Shown here one piece after another: positions 33,777 through 42,536 of a stretch of 48,710 nucleotides of DNA. A program made the position numbers and the translations under genes. Under the pieces are notes generated by a model, which searched no databases, had not been told where the DNA came from, and worked only from the letters and a program-made list of their open reading frames with translations. Each line of letters starts with the position of its first letter. Positions within the stretch are counted from its first letter, which is position 1. Origin of the DNA: JBFWIW01 sp050253535 (GTDB taxonomy: Bacteria > Bacillota > Clostridia > Oscillospirales > Oscillospiraceae); contig JBFWIW010000015.1 in the NCBI GenBank assembly GCA_050253535.1, positions 1-48,710 of the forward strand, written 5' to 3'.

Positions 33777-34277
33777 TTAGCGTTTTAACTCTATTACTCC
33801 GCAGGCAATTTTTGTGCCTGAATTTCCGGACGGCTGGGTTGTGAAATCGTCCGGCTCTCTGTGGATTATAACAGTTTTACCGATAACCGCCCCCACTGTG
33901 AAACGATCGGTGAGCACAGAGCACCATGCCGCACCGTCGTTTGAAAAGAGCGGCGGCAGGTCGCCTGCGTGAAAAGGGTGCAGACACCCATTGGGATTGT
34001 AGTGCCCGTCGGCGTTGGCGAAAGGATCTTCCGCATTGCCCGTGCAGCTCTCACCTTCGTGTATGTGCATCGCAAAAACCGGATTGTCGCAGAACTCACC
34101 GCCTATGTCCGGAAGGCCGACTATCTCGGATGTGACGATGACGCCCTTCTGAGTCTGACGGAAGGTAACCCGGCCTTTTATCGTGGGGTATGCGTCCGAT
34201 CCGTACACCCATGCCGCCGCATCTGGGTTGCGGTATCTTATCTGCTGTTGAATGTAGGTATTTAAAGATTGATCCAT
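33777..34277 (-). CDS. Cu/Zn superoxide dismutase-family protein
   Basis: A 166-residue Cu/Zn SOD-fold protein. All seven metal ligands of SOD1 have a match: His71 and His73 (MHIHEG), His92 (GHYNP), His100 and His103 plus Asp106 (HPFHAGDL), and His139 (VIIHRE). The disulfide pair is Cys78 and Cys159. The active-site arginine (SOD1 Arg143) is replaced by Lys156 in GTKIACG. There is no signal peptide, although bacterial Cu/Zn SODs are usually exported. AAAGGAGG precedes ATG 34277. In Bacillus-type Firmicutes, cytosolic or coat-associated members exist, and the coat gene lies just downstream on the other strand. Confidence 0.82.
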   Translation of the reverse strand: MDQSLNTYIQQQIRYRNPDAAAWVYGSDAYPTIKGRVTFRQTQKGVIVTSEIVGLPDIGGEFCDNPVFAMHIHEGESCTGNAEDPFANADGHYNPNGCLHPFHAGDLPPLFSNDGAAWCSVLTDRFTVGAVIGKTVIIHREPDDFTTQPSGNSGTKIACGVIELKR

Positions 34278-34424
34278 GTATTAACCTCCTTTAACCAGAA
34301 TATGTTGGGCAGCCCATATGATTTACAGGGGGCAGCCTATATCCTAAAATAAAGCGTTACGTTTTTATAAAGTCCGAAGAATATTTTCCCGTTTTTATCT
34401 AATAATAGGGGAGAGGTGAATAGT

Positions 34425-34529
34425 GTGAAAGAATTGACATTATTCATAGATGTCCCAATTTCTCCCCGCCTGCGGCGGAAAACGAAATTGACGGGCAAAA
34501 TCTCCCCGGCAAGGGAGATTTTATTTTAA
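34425..34529 (+). CDS. Possible 34-codon leader ORF before the coat gene
   Basis: GTG 34425 has GAGAGGTG 6 bases upstream and opens a frame of 34 codons that ends inside a hairpin terminator (stop at 34527-34529). The peptide would be basic in the middle (RLRRKTKLTGK). It could be a leader peptide coupled to attenuation of the coat gene, or a chance frame in a small RNA. I recognise no family. Confidence 0.25.
   Translation: MKELTLFIDVPISPRLRRKTKLTGKISPAREILF
34497..34529 (+). terminator. Terminator upstream of the coat gene
   Basis: AAAATCTCCC (34497-34506) pairs with GGGAGATTTT (34513-34522), followed by ATTTTAATTT. It lies between the SOD gene and the coat gene, 30 bases before the latter start, so a short transcript must end here or the coat gene is attenuated. 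Confidence 0.7.
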
Positions 34530-34559
34530 TTTGTGCGCTTTGTCGCATGGGAGGTTATT

Positions 34560-35030
34560 ATGACTGTAACACTTTCACAAAAGGAAACAATGCTGCTGCA
34601 GGATCTTAAATCACAGGAACAGCTCTGTATCGAGAAATATGGCAAATATGCAACCGACGCCAGTGACGCGAATCTGAGGAACTTGTTCACACAGCTCGGA
34701 CAGACTGAAAGACAGCACTTTGACACAATCAGCCAGATGATAGGCGGAACCGTCCCAACTATGGGCGGAGGCAGCTCTTCACAGTCCGCTGCGGCGCCGG
34801 GAAATCAGACACAGATGTCTGCTGGGCAGGATAAGCAGAAGGATCGTTACCTCTGTTCCGATGCCCTTGCGATGGAAAAGCACGTCTCTTCGGTATACGA
34901 CACCTGCATCTTTGAGCTAAGGGATGTGAATATGAGAAACGCCCTTAACCACATTCAGAAGGAAGAGCAGGAGCACGGCGAAAAAATCTACAGCTATATG
35001 GCGCAGAACGGTATGTACAACGTGCAGTAA
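34560..35030 (+). CDS. CotF-type spore coat protein
   Basis: A 156-residue protein of the CotF-like spore coat family. It is made of two ferritin-like helical halves (about 1-65 and 95-156) joined by a Ser/Gly/Gln-rich linker. Recognisable blocks are LSQKETMLLQDLKSQEQLCIEKY and DRYLCSDALAMEKHVSSVYD in shortened form. ATG 34560 follows GGGAGG; an earlier in-frame start has no ribosome site. A 20-bp terminator follows. It is expected in the mother cell late in sporulation, but no sigma-K site was identified with confidence. Confidence 0.82.
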   Translation: MTVTLSQKETMLLQDLKSQEQLCIEKYGKYATDASDANLRNLFTQLGQTERQHFDTISQMIGGTVPTMGGGSSSQSAAAPGNQTQMSAGQDKQKDRYLCSDALAMEKHVSSVYDTCIFELRDVNMRNALNHIQKEEQEHGEKIYSYMAQNGMYNVQ

Positions 35031-35046
35031 ACGAAAACGGAATCAT

Positions 35047-35090
35047 AAGACAGAGGGGGCTCCGCATTTATGCGGAGCCCCCTCTGTCTT
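35047..35090. terminator. Bidirectional terminator
   Basis: A perfect 20-bp stem (35047-35066 and 35071-35090) with a TTTA loop lies between the convergent coat and DUF815 genes; TTTGTTTTT follows on the plus strand. Confidence 0.92.
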
Positions 35091-35103
35091 ATTTGTTTTT
35101 AGT

Positions 35104-36387
35104 TTAAAAATCTGTGACCGGCAGGCCTTTCTTAAGGCGGCTTTGCGCCCACTCAATATACTGCCTTGCGGCCCGTGGTGAGCGCCCGCCGGATCTCAGC
35201 GCCCACTGTATCGCGCCGCGCTCAAGCTCGGCGTCGGGTATGGTGAATCCTTTTTCATGGGCAAGCGCCGATATGATCTGGATATAGAGCTTCTGGTCAG
35301 GAGCGGAGAAAGTGACGGTGATGCCGAAGCGGTCTGCGAGAGACAGCTTTTCCTGCATGGTATCTCCGGCATGCACGTCGTCACCGTCGCGCTCGGAGAA
35401 ACTCTCTTTGACAAGATGCCTTCGGTTTGAGGTGGCATAGATCAAGCAGTTTTCGGGCCTTGACGATATTCCGCCCTCCAGAACGGATTTAAGGGCGGAA
35501 AAGCCCGCGTCGTCGGAGGAAAAGCTCAGGTCGTCTATAAACAGAATGAACTTGAGCGGGACATTCCTGATGGCGTTAACGATTAGCGGAAAATCCTTTA
35601 TATAGTCTTTACTTACCTCGATTATCCGCAGGCCGTTCCCGCGGTATTCCCGGGCTGCCGCCTTGACCGTGGATGATTTGCCGGTGCCCCTGTCTCCGTA
35701 GAGCAGCAGGTTGTTGGCGCCGCTGCCTTCGAGAAAGTCCAGCGTATTCCTGACGACCACACCGCGCTCATATTCATAGCCTTTCAGATCGCAGAGGCGA
35801 ACCGGGTCGGGGTTTGTGATGCCCGAAAGCCGCGCCGCGCCGCCGCCGTCATACCATTTGAAAGCGCCGTAACGGGCAAACGGACCGCATCCGTTTTCTC
35901 TGTAAAAAGCCACGGCGGATTCAAGTGCGGCCTCAATACCCTGAGCAAAGAGCCCTTTTACCGGGGAGAATCCGGGAAGGCCGTCTATAAATTCGGAAGC
36001 GCCGACCGTCCCGGAGAAATTTGCCTTTACTTCAGCCTTTATCTCCTCTGGTTTTATCGAGATGGCTTTATGCAGCGAGGATAGGTCCCGCCTCGCCGCT
36101 GCCATAAGTCCTGTGCCTTCTGTCGGGAGCCTTGCCGCGGCAGTACGGGAAAAAGCGTTATCATCATACCTTACAAGTCCTTCGAGGTGTGATGACAAAT
36201 CGAGATCATCGCTGCAGTCCGAGAGCCGGGAATAAAATTCACCGTAAGCGCCGGCGAAGGCCTGCAAATCGCAGCCCTCAGCCGCCCGCAGCAGATCCAG
36301 AAAACTCGCGATTACATTATCTTCCAATATTTTTCTGTATATCGTAAGCGACGACAGATAAAGACGCGCTTCGGTAACTCTGTTCAT
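35104..36387 (-). CDS. DUF815-family AAA ATPase
   Basis: A 427-residue AAA-type ATPase of the DUF815 family. The N-terminal half is helical and less conserved. The ATPase part shows Walker A GDRGTGKSS, Walker B FILFIDDLSF, a sensor-like LIYATSNRRH and an arginine-bearing LADRFGIT. A C-terminal helical lid ends in RQYIEW. Function is unknown. ATG 36387 follows AAAGGA. It lies 57 bases after ilvC with no terminator between, so it may be the last cistron of the branched-chain operon by read-through. Confidence 0.82.
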   Translation of the reverse strand: MNRVTEARLYLSSLTIYRKILEDNVIASFLDLLRAAEGCDLQAFAGAYGEFYSRLSDCSDDLDLSSHLEGLVRYDDNAFSRTAAARLPTEGTGLMAAARRDLSSLHKAISIKPEEIKAEVKANFSGTVGASEFIDGLPGFSPVKGLFAQGIEAALESAVAFYRENGCGPFARYGAFKWYDGGGAARLSGITNPDPVRLCDLKGYEYERGVVVRNTLDFLEGSGANNLLLYGDRGTGKSSTVKAAAREYRGNGLRIIEVSKDYIKDFPLIVNAIRNVPLKFILFIDDLSFSSDDAGFSALKSVLEGGISSRPENCLIYATSNRRHLVKESFSERDGDDVHAGDTMQEKLSLADRFGITVTFSAPDQKLYIQIISALAHEKGFTIPDAELERGAIQWALRSGGRSPRAARQYIEWAQSRLKKGLPVTDF

Positions 36388-36444
36388 CCGGTTAAATCCT
36401 TTCTGCCGCATGCACTGCCAGTCTGCCTGGCCTTGGTAAATCGG

Positions 36445-37437
36445 CTATTTTTTGAGGAAGGTCATCTGGCCGCGCAGCTGCTGGCCGACTTTTACCAGAA
36501 GGGTCTCGACATTCTGCCGTTTCATGGCGTTGAAGTGCGGACGGCCGACGCGGTTTTCGAGGATCCAGTTTCTCGCAAAGGTGCCGTCCCGGATCTCATC
36601 GAGTACCTTCTTCATTTCCTTCCGGGTCTCGTCCGTTATGATCCTGCTCCCGGTAACATAGTCCCCGTACTCAGCCGTATCGCTGATCGAATACCGCATC
36701 ATCTCAAAACCTCCGCTGTAGATGAGGTCGACGATGAGCTTCATCTCGTGGATACATTCAAAATAGGCGCTCTCCGGCGCATAGCCAGCTTCTACCAGGG
36801 TTTCAAAGCCTGCCTGCATCAGCGCTGTTACGCCGCCGCAGAGTACGGACTGCTCGCCGAAGAGGTCCGTCTCCGTCTCCTCGCGGAAGGTGGTCTCAAG
36901 GATGCCGGCGCGTGCCGCGCCGATTCCCGCCGCATAGGCGAGGGCTACATCCTTCGCCTTGCCGGTATAGTCCTGATGGACGGCGACAAGACAGGGAACG
37001 CCGGCGCCGCGCTGATACTCGCTGCGTACGGTGTGGCCGGGGCCCTTGGGCGCTACCATGAAGACGTCCACGTCGGGGGGCGGGACTATCTGGCCGAAAT
37101 GGATGTTGAAGCCGTGGGCGAAGGCCAGCGCCTTGCCGGCGGTAAGCCCTTCGGCGATGCTGTCGCTGTAGAGCGCGGCCTGCTTCTCATCATTCACAAG
37201 GAGCATGATGACATCGGCCTCTTTTGCGGCCTCTTTGGCAGTCGCAACCTTGAGACCGCTTTCCTCGGCGGTTTTCCACGATTTGCTGCCCTCGTAAAGT
37301 CCCACTACGACATCGACGCCGCTCTCCTTGAGGTTGAGCGCGTGGGCGTGCCCTTGGCTACCGTAGCCGATGACCGCCACTTTTTTCCCTTTCAGATAAC
37401 TCAGGTTACAGTCGCTCTCATAAAATATTTTTGCCAT
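36445..37437 (-). CDS. ilvC: Ketol-acid reductoisomerase
   Basis: Class I ketol-acid reductoisomerase, 330 residues. It isomerises and reduces acetolactate and acetohydroxybutyrate in Val/Leu and Ile synthesis. The cofactor site is VIGYGSQGHAHA. The specificity loop reads GLYEGSKSW, where many NADPH enzymes have Arg in place of the Tyr, so NADH use is possible. FMVAPKGPGH, ETETDLFGEQ and CIHEMKLIVDLIY carry the metal and substrate residues. It follows ilvN by 67 bases and ends the biosynthetic series. Confidence 0.95.
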   Translation of the reverse strand: MAKIFYESDCNLSYLKGKKVAVIGYGSQGHAHALNLKESGVDVVVGLYEGSKSWKTAEESGLKVATAKEAAKEADVIMLLVNDEKQAALYSDSIAEGLTAGKALAFAHGFNIHFGQIVPPPDVDVFMVAPKGPGHTVRSEYQRGAGVPCLVAVHQDYTGKAKDVALAYAAGIGAARAGILETTFREETETDLFGEQSVLCGGVTALMQAGFETLVEAGYAPESAYFECIHEMKLIVDLIYSGGFEMMRYSISDTAEYGDYVTGSRIITDETRKEMKKVLDEIRDGTFARNWILENRVGRPHFNAMKRQNVETLLVKVGQQLRGQMTFLKK

Positions 37438-37504
37438 TTGTATTACCTCCCGGCCTTTGTCGGCCTTTTATATTTTTTCCGGCAAACAGGTCTGCCGATG
37501 TTAT

Positions 37505-38026
37505 CTATTCTGCAGTTGTTTCTGTTTCCGGCATTTCGATGGGGGCCATCACATGCGCATTTTCAATGGCGATTGTGCCGGTGCGCACAGTTTCGCAGAC
37601 ACCGTACCTCGCCAGCATGGATTCCAGCCTGCTGACCTGCTCGGATGTATCCGTATACTCAAGAACCAGCATGGTGTGCGATACGTCGATGGTCTTTGCG
37701 CCGAATATTTCGGCGATCTGTATAATGTCGGAGCGGCTTTCCGAGGTCGCGTTGACCTTTAAGAGTATAAGTTCGCGGTTAATAAATTCTCCTGGCGTCA
37801 ATATTTTGACCGTTATAACGTCAATAAGCTTGTTGAGCTGTTTTTCCACTTGTTCGACTATCTCGTCATCTCCGTCAACAACTATGGTCATACGGGAAAC
37901 CGAGGGGTCGGATGTTGTGCCGACGGCCAGACTGTGTATATTGTAGGCGCGCCGTGAAAAAAGCCCTGCTACCTTGGAGAGTATCCCGGCATGGTTTTTC
38001 ACCAAGACTGACATGGTTAATTTCAT
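37505..38026 (-). CDS. ilvN: Acetolactate synthase small subunit
   Basis: A 173-residue regulatory subunit of acetolactate synthase. The N-terminal ACT domain shows KNHAGILSKVAGLFSRRAYN and the valine-binding type pattern; a second half from about 80 is the C-terminal ferredoxin-like domain. It activates IlvB and confers feedback inhibition by valine. It lies far from ilvB in the operon (six genes later), next to ilvC. The symbol ilvH is equally used. Confidence 0.93.
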   Translation of the reverse strand: MKLTMSVLVKNHAGILSKVAGLFSRRAYNIHSLAVGTTSDPSVSRMTIVVDGDDEIVEQVEKQLNKLIDVITVKILTPGEFINRELILLKVNATSESRSDIIQIAEIFGAKTIDVSHTMLVLEYTDTSEQVSRLESMLARYGVCETVRTGTIAIENAHVMAPIEMPETETTAE

Positions 38027-38091
38027 AAGTCCTCCGTTTCTTTTTTTGCCGCTTTTCCGGCTTCGCGGCCGGACTCGGGGGTGCCAAAGCT

Positions 38092-39171
38092 CTAGATAAA
38101 GCGGCAGACGATATCGCCCATTTCGTCGGTTCCAACGGATTTTCCGCCGGATCCGGCGATATCGGCGGTCCTGTGCCCCTCGGCAAGTGCTTTTTTTACG
38201 GCATTTTCGACTGCGTCAGCCGCGTCATAAAGGCGGAGAGAATACCTCAGCATCATAGCCGCAGAGAGGATGGTTGCCAAAGGATTTGCTGTGTTTTTAC
38301 CGGCAATGTCGGGCGCCGAGCCGTGAATGGGCTCGTAAAGGCCGAGGCTGCCGCTGCCCAGAGATGCCGAGGGGAGCATGCCGATGGACCCGGTTATCAT
38401 GCTGGCCTCGTCGGAGAGGATATCGCCGAACAAATTGCTCGTGACCACGACATCAAAGTGCCCCGGGTTACGCACAAGCTGCATGGCGGCATTGTCGACT
38501 AGCATATCTTCATACTGGATCTGCGGATATTCCGCCGAGAGTTTGTGCATTACCTCACGCCACAGGCGGGAGCTCTCAAGCACGTTTGCCTTGTCTATGC
38601 TGGTTAGCCTGCGCCCGCGTTTCTCAGCCGCCTCAAAGGCGATCCGTCCGATGCGCTCGATCTCAAATGCGGAGTAGCATTCGGTGTCGTAGGCCTCCGC
38701 ACCGTTTTTGCCGCTCCTGCGACCGCGCTCGCCGAAATAGATCCCGCCGGTGAGTTCCCTCACCATGAGAAGGTCAAGCCCGCCGGAAATGATGTCGGGA
38801 CGGAGGGGACAGGCGTCCCGGAGCGGATCAAAAAGTACCGCAGGGCGAAGATTTGCATAGAGTCCGAGAGCCGCGCGTATACCGAGCAGCCCCGCTTCCG
38901 GACGAAGATGACCGGGCAGGGTATCCCATTTGGGCCCTCCTACGGCGCCGAGGAGCACGCAGTCGCTCTCCCTGCAGATGTTAACGGTCTCTTCGGGGAG
39001 CGGCACACCGGTTTCGTTGATGGCACGCCCTCCCATAAGGGTTTCGCGGTACCGGAGCTCAAACGAGAAGCGTTTTGCTGCGGCATCCAGCACTTTAACC
39101 GCTTCATTTACAATTTCCGGGCCGACGCCGTCCCCCCGGATGACGGCTATATTGTATTTCAATTCTTTCAC
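38092..39171 (-). CDS. leuB: 3-isopropylmalate dehydrogenase
   Basis: A 359-residue NAD-dependent decarboxylating dehydrogenase that makes 2-oxoisocaproate in leucine synthesis. Motifs are IRGDGVGPEI, LLGAVGGPKWD, RELTGGIYFGER, DKANVLESSRLWREV, ASLGSG and EPIHGSAPDIAGK. Length is normal. It follows leuD by 3 bases, so the two are coupled. Confidence 0.96.
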   Translation of the reverse strand: MKELKYNIAVIRGDGVGPEIVNEAVKVLDAAAKRFSFELRYRETLMGGRAINETGVPLPEETVNICRESDCVLLGAVGGPKWDTLPGHLRPEAGLLGIRAALGLYANLRPAVLFDPLRDACPLRPDIISGGLDLLMVRELTGGIYFGERGRRSGKNGAEAYDTECYSAFEIERIGRIAFEAAEKRGRRLTSIDKANVLESSRLWREVMHKLSAEYPQIQYEDMLVDNAAMQLVRNPGHFDVVVTSNLFGDILSDEASMITGSIGMLPSASLGSGSLGLYEPIHGSAPDIAGKNTANPLATILSAAMMLRYSLRLYDAADAVENAVKKALAEGHRTADIAGSGGKSVGTDEMGDIVCRFI

Positions 39172-39174
39172 CGC

Positions 39175-39666
39175 CTATATTTTTTTGGATTTGATGGTGC
39201 GCATAAGCCCGCCCGATGCGATGATATTCTGGATGAAAGGCGGGAAGGGCTCCCCTTTGTAAGTCTCGCCCCGGGTCTTGTTCGTAATTACACCTGTGTC
39301 GAAATCGACGGAGATTTCATCTCCATCCGCGATTTTCTCCGAAGCCTCGGGGCACTCGATGATGGCGAGCCCGATATTTATGGCGTTACGGTAAAAGATG
39401 CGGGCAAACGTGGAGGCGATTACGCAGGTTATGCCGGACTCCTTTATAGCAATAGGCGCGTGTTCGCGCGAGGATCCGCACCCGAAATTTTTGCCGCCGA
39501 CCATGATGTCTCCCGGTTTCATTTTTTGAAAAAAATCCTTGTCGATGTCTTCCATACAGTGGGACGCGAGCTCTTTCGGATCGGAGGTGTTCAAATATCT
39601 TGCGGGGATTATGACGTCGGTATCGATGTTATCGCCGTATTTAATGGCTTTTCCGTTTGCATTCAT
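39175..39666 (-). CDS. leuD: 3-isopropylmalate dehydratase small subunit
   Basis: A 163-residue small subunit of isopropylmalate isomerase. GKAIKYGDNIDTDVIIPARYL and GCGSSREHAPIAI carry the substrate-recognition loop. This is the short form (about 165 residues) typical of Firmicutes and archaea. It pairs with LeuC, which ends 13 bases upstream. Confidence 0.96.
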   Translation of the reverse strand: MNANGKAIKYGDNIDTDVIIPARYLNTSDPKELASHCMEDIDKDFFQKMKPGDIMVGGKNFGCGSSREHAPIAIKESGITCVIASTFARIFYRNAINIGLAIIECPEASEKIADGDEISVDFDTGVITNKTRGETYKGEPFPPFIQNIIASGGLMRTIKSKKI

Positions 39667-39679
39667 AGCTCAACCTCCT

Positions 39680-40939
39680 TTATATCTGATCGGGGCCGGC
39701 AATCTTGCCGGCGATTGCTGAAGCGGCGGCGACGGCGGGGGAGGCGAGATAGACCTCTGAACCCGGGTGCCCCATGCGGCCGACAAAATTGCGGTTAGTA
39801 GTTGCTACGGCGCGCTCGCCCTTTGCAAGGATGCCCATGTGGCCGCCGAGACATGGCCCGCAGGTGGGCGTTGAGACCGCGCAGCCAGCGTCGATGAAAA
39901 TATTTACGAGCCCCTCTTCCATCGCCTGCAGCATGATTTTCTGCGTTGCCGGGATGACGATGCAGCGGACGTTTTCGTTGATATTGCGGTCTTTTAAAAT
40001 CGCGGCCGCCGTACGCAAGTCCTCAATGCGGCCGTTGGTGCACGAGCCGATGACCACCTGATCGATGCAGATATTCCCGCATTCCGTGATTGGTCTGGCA
40101 TTTTCCGGCAGGTGGGGGAAGGCCACAGTGGGTTGGATGTCGCTGAGATCTATATCATAAGTGTTCGTATACTCAGCATCTGCGTCAGCCGTGTAAACTG
40201 CCCACGGCCTGCAGCCGTGCTCATTCGCAAATTTTTCCGTTAGAGCATCGAATTCGAAGATGCCGTTTTTCGCGCCCGCCTCAATGGCCATGTTGGCCAT
40301 GCAAAGGCGGTCTTCCATCGTGAGCGCGGCAAGGCCTGGCCCGGTGAATTCCATGGACTGATACAGAGCGCCGTCAACGCCCAATCTGCCGATGATGTTA
40401 AGGATCACATCCTTACCGGATACCCAGGGGCGCAAACTGCCTTTGAGCACGAAACGGATAGCCGACGGCACCTTCAGCCAGCAAAGGCCCGTTGCCATGC
40501 CGGCAGCCATATCCGTGCTGCCGACGCCTGTGGAAAACGCCGCCAGAGCGCCGTAGGTGCAGGTGTGCGAATCCGCGCCGATTACAAGATCGCCGGGCCC
40601 CACGAGACCGAGCTCGGGCAGGAGCGCGTGCTCCACGCCAACGCGGCCAACGTCAAAGAAATTGACAATTTTTTGCCTGCGCGCAAAGTCACGTACAACT
40701 TTGCACTGCTCGGCGGCCTTGATGTCCTTGTTGGGGGTAAAATGATCCATGACAAGGGCAATTTTTTCCCTGTCGAAGACATTTTCGATACCCGCTTTTT
40801 CAAATTCCCGTATCGCGACGGGCGCGGTGACATCGTTGCCCAGTACAAGGTCAACTTTTGCCTCAATAAGCTGACCGGCTGTTACCCTGTCAAGTCCCGC
40901 ATGAGACGCGAGGATTTTTTGAGTCATTGTCATGCCCAT
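39680..40939 (-). CDS. leuC: 3-isopropylmalate dehydratase large subunit
   Basis: A 419-residue aconitase-family subunit. The 4Fe-4S ligands are in VIGSCTNGR and CGPCLGGHMG, and the substrate loop in GADSHTCTYG. The short form pairs with the short LeuD. I chose ATG 40939, with GGAAG 9 bases upstream, which places it 1 base after the leuA stop; the frame is open somewhat further. Homoaconitase activity cannot be excluded by sequence, but the leuABCD setting makes leucine synthesis near certain. Confidence 0.95.
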   Translation of the reverse strand: MGMTMTQKILASHAGLDRVTAGQLIEAKVDLVLGNDVTAPVAIREFEKAGIENVFDREKIALVMDHFTPNKDIKAAEQCKVVRDFARRQKIVNFFDVGRVGVEHALLPELGLVGPGDLVIGADSHTCTYGALAAFSTGVGSTDMAAGMATGLCWLKVPSAIRFVLKGSLRPWVSGKDVILNIIGRLGVDGALYQSMEFTGPGLAALTMEDRLCMANMAIEAGAKNGIFEFDALTEKFANEHGCRPWAVYTADADAEYTNTYDIDLSDIQPTVAFPHLPENARPITECGNICIDQVVIGSCTNGRIEDLRTAAAILKDRNINENVRCIVIPATQKIMLQAMEEGLVNIFIDAGCAVSTPTCGPCLGGHMGILAKGERAVATTNRNFVGRMGHPGSEVYLASPAVAAASAIAGKIAGPDQI

Positions 40940-40940
40940 T

Positions 40941-42467
40941 TTACTGTTCTTCCTTTCCGTTCTCATAAATGAGATTGTTTATTGCGTTGATGTAGGCCTG
41001 AATGCTGGCCTCAATAACGTCGGTACTCAAGCCGTAGCCCTTTGCGGAGGTACCCTGGCTGTTTACTTTTACGCTGACCTCGCCCTGCGCGTCACGACCC
41101 TCAGTCACCGCGTCAATCGAATATTCGTCCAGCCGGACCGGAAGCCCCACGATCTTGTTGATGGCGTTGAACGAAGCGTCCACCGGCCCAAAGCCAATAG
41201 CGACTTTTTCCGCATGTTCGCCGTTTGCCTTTGTGAGCACGATGCTGGACGTCGGCGTTATCGTGTTGCCGGAATTTATGACATAACGCTCAAGCGTGTA
41301 GGCCTTTGGGATCTCCTGAGCGAGAATGCTGCGGACAAGGGCTTCTATGTCCTTGTCGCTCACCGTTTTCTTTTTGTCCGCCAGATCCTTGAAGCGTTTG
41401 AAGAGAATATCGGAGAGGTTCAGGTCGACATTGAAGCCGAGGTCGCGCACCCGCTCGTTGAAAGCGTGGCGGCCCGAATGCTTACCCAGAACCATTTTGT
41501 TGTGGGAAAGACCTATGGACGTTGGGTTCATAATCTCGTAAGTCTGCTTGTTTGCGAGCATGCCGTGCTGATGGATGCCGGACTCGTGGGCAAACGCGTT
41601 TTCACCGACTATGGATTTGTTGGGCTGCACCTTCACGCCCGTGATGCTCGACAGGAGCCTGCTCACCTTATAGATCTGGGTAGTGTCCACAGAGCATCCG
41701 GCGTCATAATAATCGGCGCGCGTTTTCAGGTTCATAACTATCTCTTCAAGGGCGGCATTTCCCGCTCTCTCACCGATGCCGTTGACCGTACACTCAACCT
41801 GGTTTACGCCGGCCTTGACCGCGGAGAGCGAGTTTGATACGGCAAGGCCCAGATCGTCATGGCAGTGGACGGAGAGATCCACCTTGTCGATACCCCTTAC
41901 GTTTTCCCTCAGATAGGTGATCAGTGCTGCGAGCTCCTCCGGCGAGGAGTACCCAACTGTATCGGGGACGTTCAGAACGGTGGCGCCGGAAGCTATGGCC
42001 CCCTCGAAGACTTTACAAAGGAATTCCCGATCGCTTCTTGTCGCATCTTCGGCCGAAAACTCGATGTCTTCACAGAACTTTTTGGCGTATTTGACCATCT
42101 CAATCGTCTGTTCAAGGACTTCTTCGCGCGTTTTCTTCAGCTTATACTGCAGGTGGATATCCGAAGTGGCGATAAATACGTGAATTCTGGGGTTCTGAGC
42201 GTACTTTACCGCTTCCCACGAGCTGTCGATATCCTTGGCAAGCGCCCTGCTAAGGCTTGCAACGCATGTGTGGCGGAGCTCCTTTGCCACGGCTCGCACC
42301 GCGTTATAGTCGCCCTGGGAGGCCGCAGCGAAGCCGGCCTCAATCACGTCAACCTTCAGTAGTTCCAGCTGACGCGCCATCTCGATTTTTTCTTTTATAT
42401 TCATACTGCACCCGGGAGATTGCTCGCCGTCCCGCAGGGTGGTGTCAAAAATTTTAATATTTTTCAT
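40941..42467 (-). CDS. leuA: 2-isopropylmalate synthase
   Basis: A 508-residue enzyme that condenses acetyl-CoA and 2-oxoisovalerate, the first step of leucine synthesis. The N-terminal TIM barrel shows DTTLRDGEQSPG and the metal site SVHCHDDLG; NGIGERAGN is the usual third block. The C-terminal LeuA allosteric domain (about 385-508) is present, so leucine feedback is expected. GAGGAG precedes ATG 42467. It is followed at once by leuC. Confidence 0.96.
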   Translation of the reverse strand: MKNIKIFDTTLRDGEQSPGCSMNIKEKIEMARQLELLKVDVIEAGFAAASQGDYNAVRAVAKELRHTCVASLSRALAKDIDSSWEAVKYAQNPRIHVFIATSDIHLQYKLKKTREEVLEQTIEMVKYAKKFCEDIEFSAEDATRSDREFLCKVFEGAIASGATVLNVPDTVGYSSPEELAALITYLRENVRGIDKVDLSVHCHDDLGLAVSNSLSAVKAGVNQVECTVNGIGERAGNAALEEIVMNLKTRADYYDAGCSVDTTQIYKVSRLLSSITGVKVQPNKSIVGENAFAHESGIHQHGMLANKQTYEIMNPTSIGLSHNKMVLGKHSGRHAFNERVRDLGFNVDLNLSDILFKRFKDLADKKKTVSDKDIEALVRSILAQEIPKAYTLERYVINSGNTITPTSSIVLTKANGEHAEKVAIGFGPVDASFNAINKIVGLPVRLDEYSIDAVTEGRDAQGEVSVKVNSQGTSAKGYGLSTDVIEASIQAYINAINNLIYENGKEEQ

Positions 42468-42536
42468 TTTAAGCACTCCTCTTAATCATATTCGTCGGGC
42501 GCTCGAAAATGGTTTTTTACGGGAAAAAGAGAAGAA

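Noticed and set aside
36433..37635. 400-codon open frame on the plus strand opposite ilvC
   Set aside because: ilvC is unmistakable on the minus strand; the opposite frame is a codon-bias shadow.
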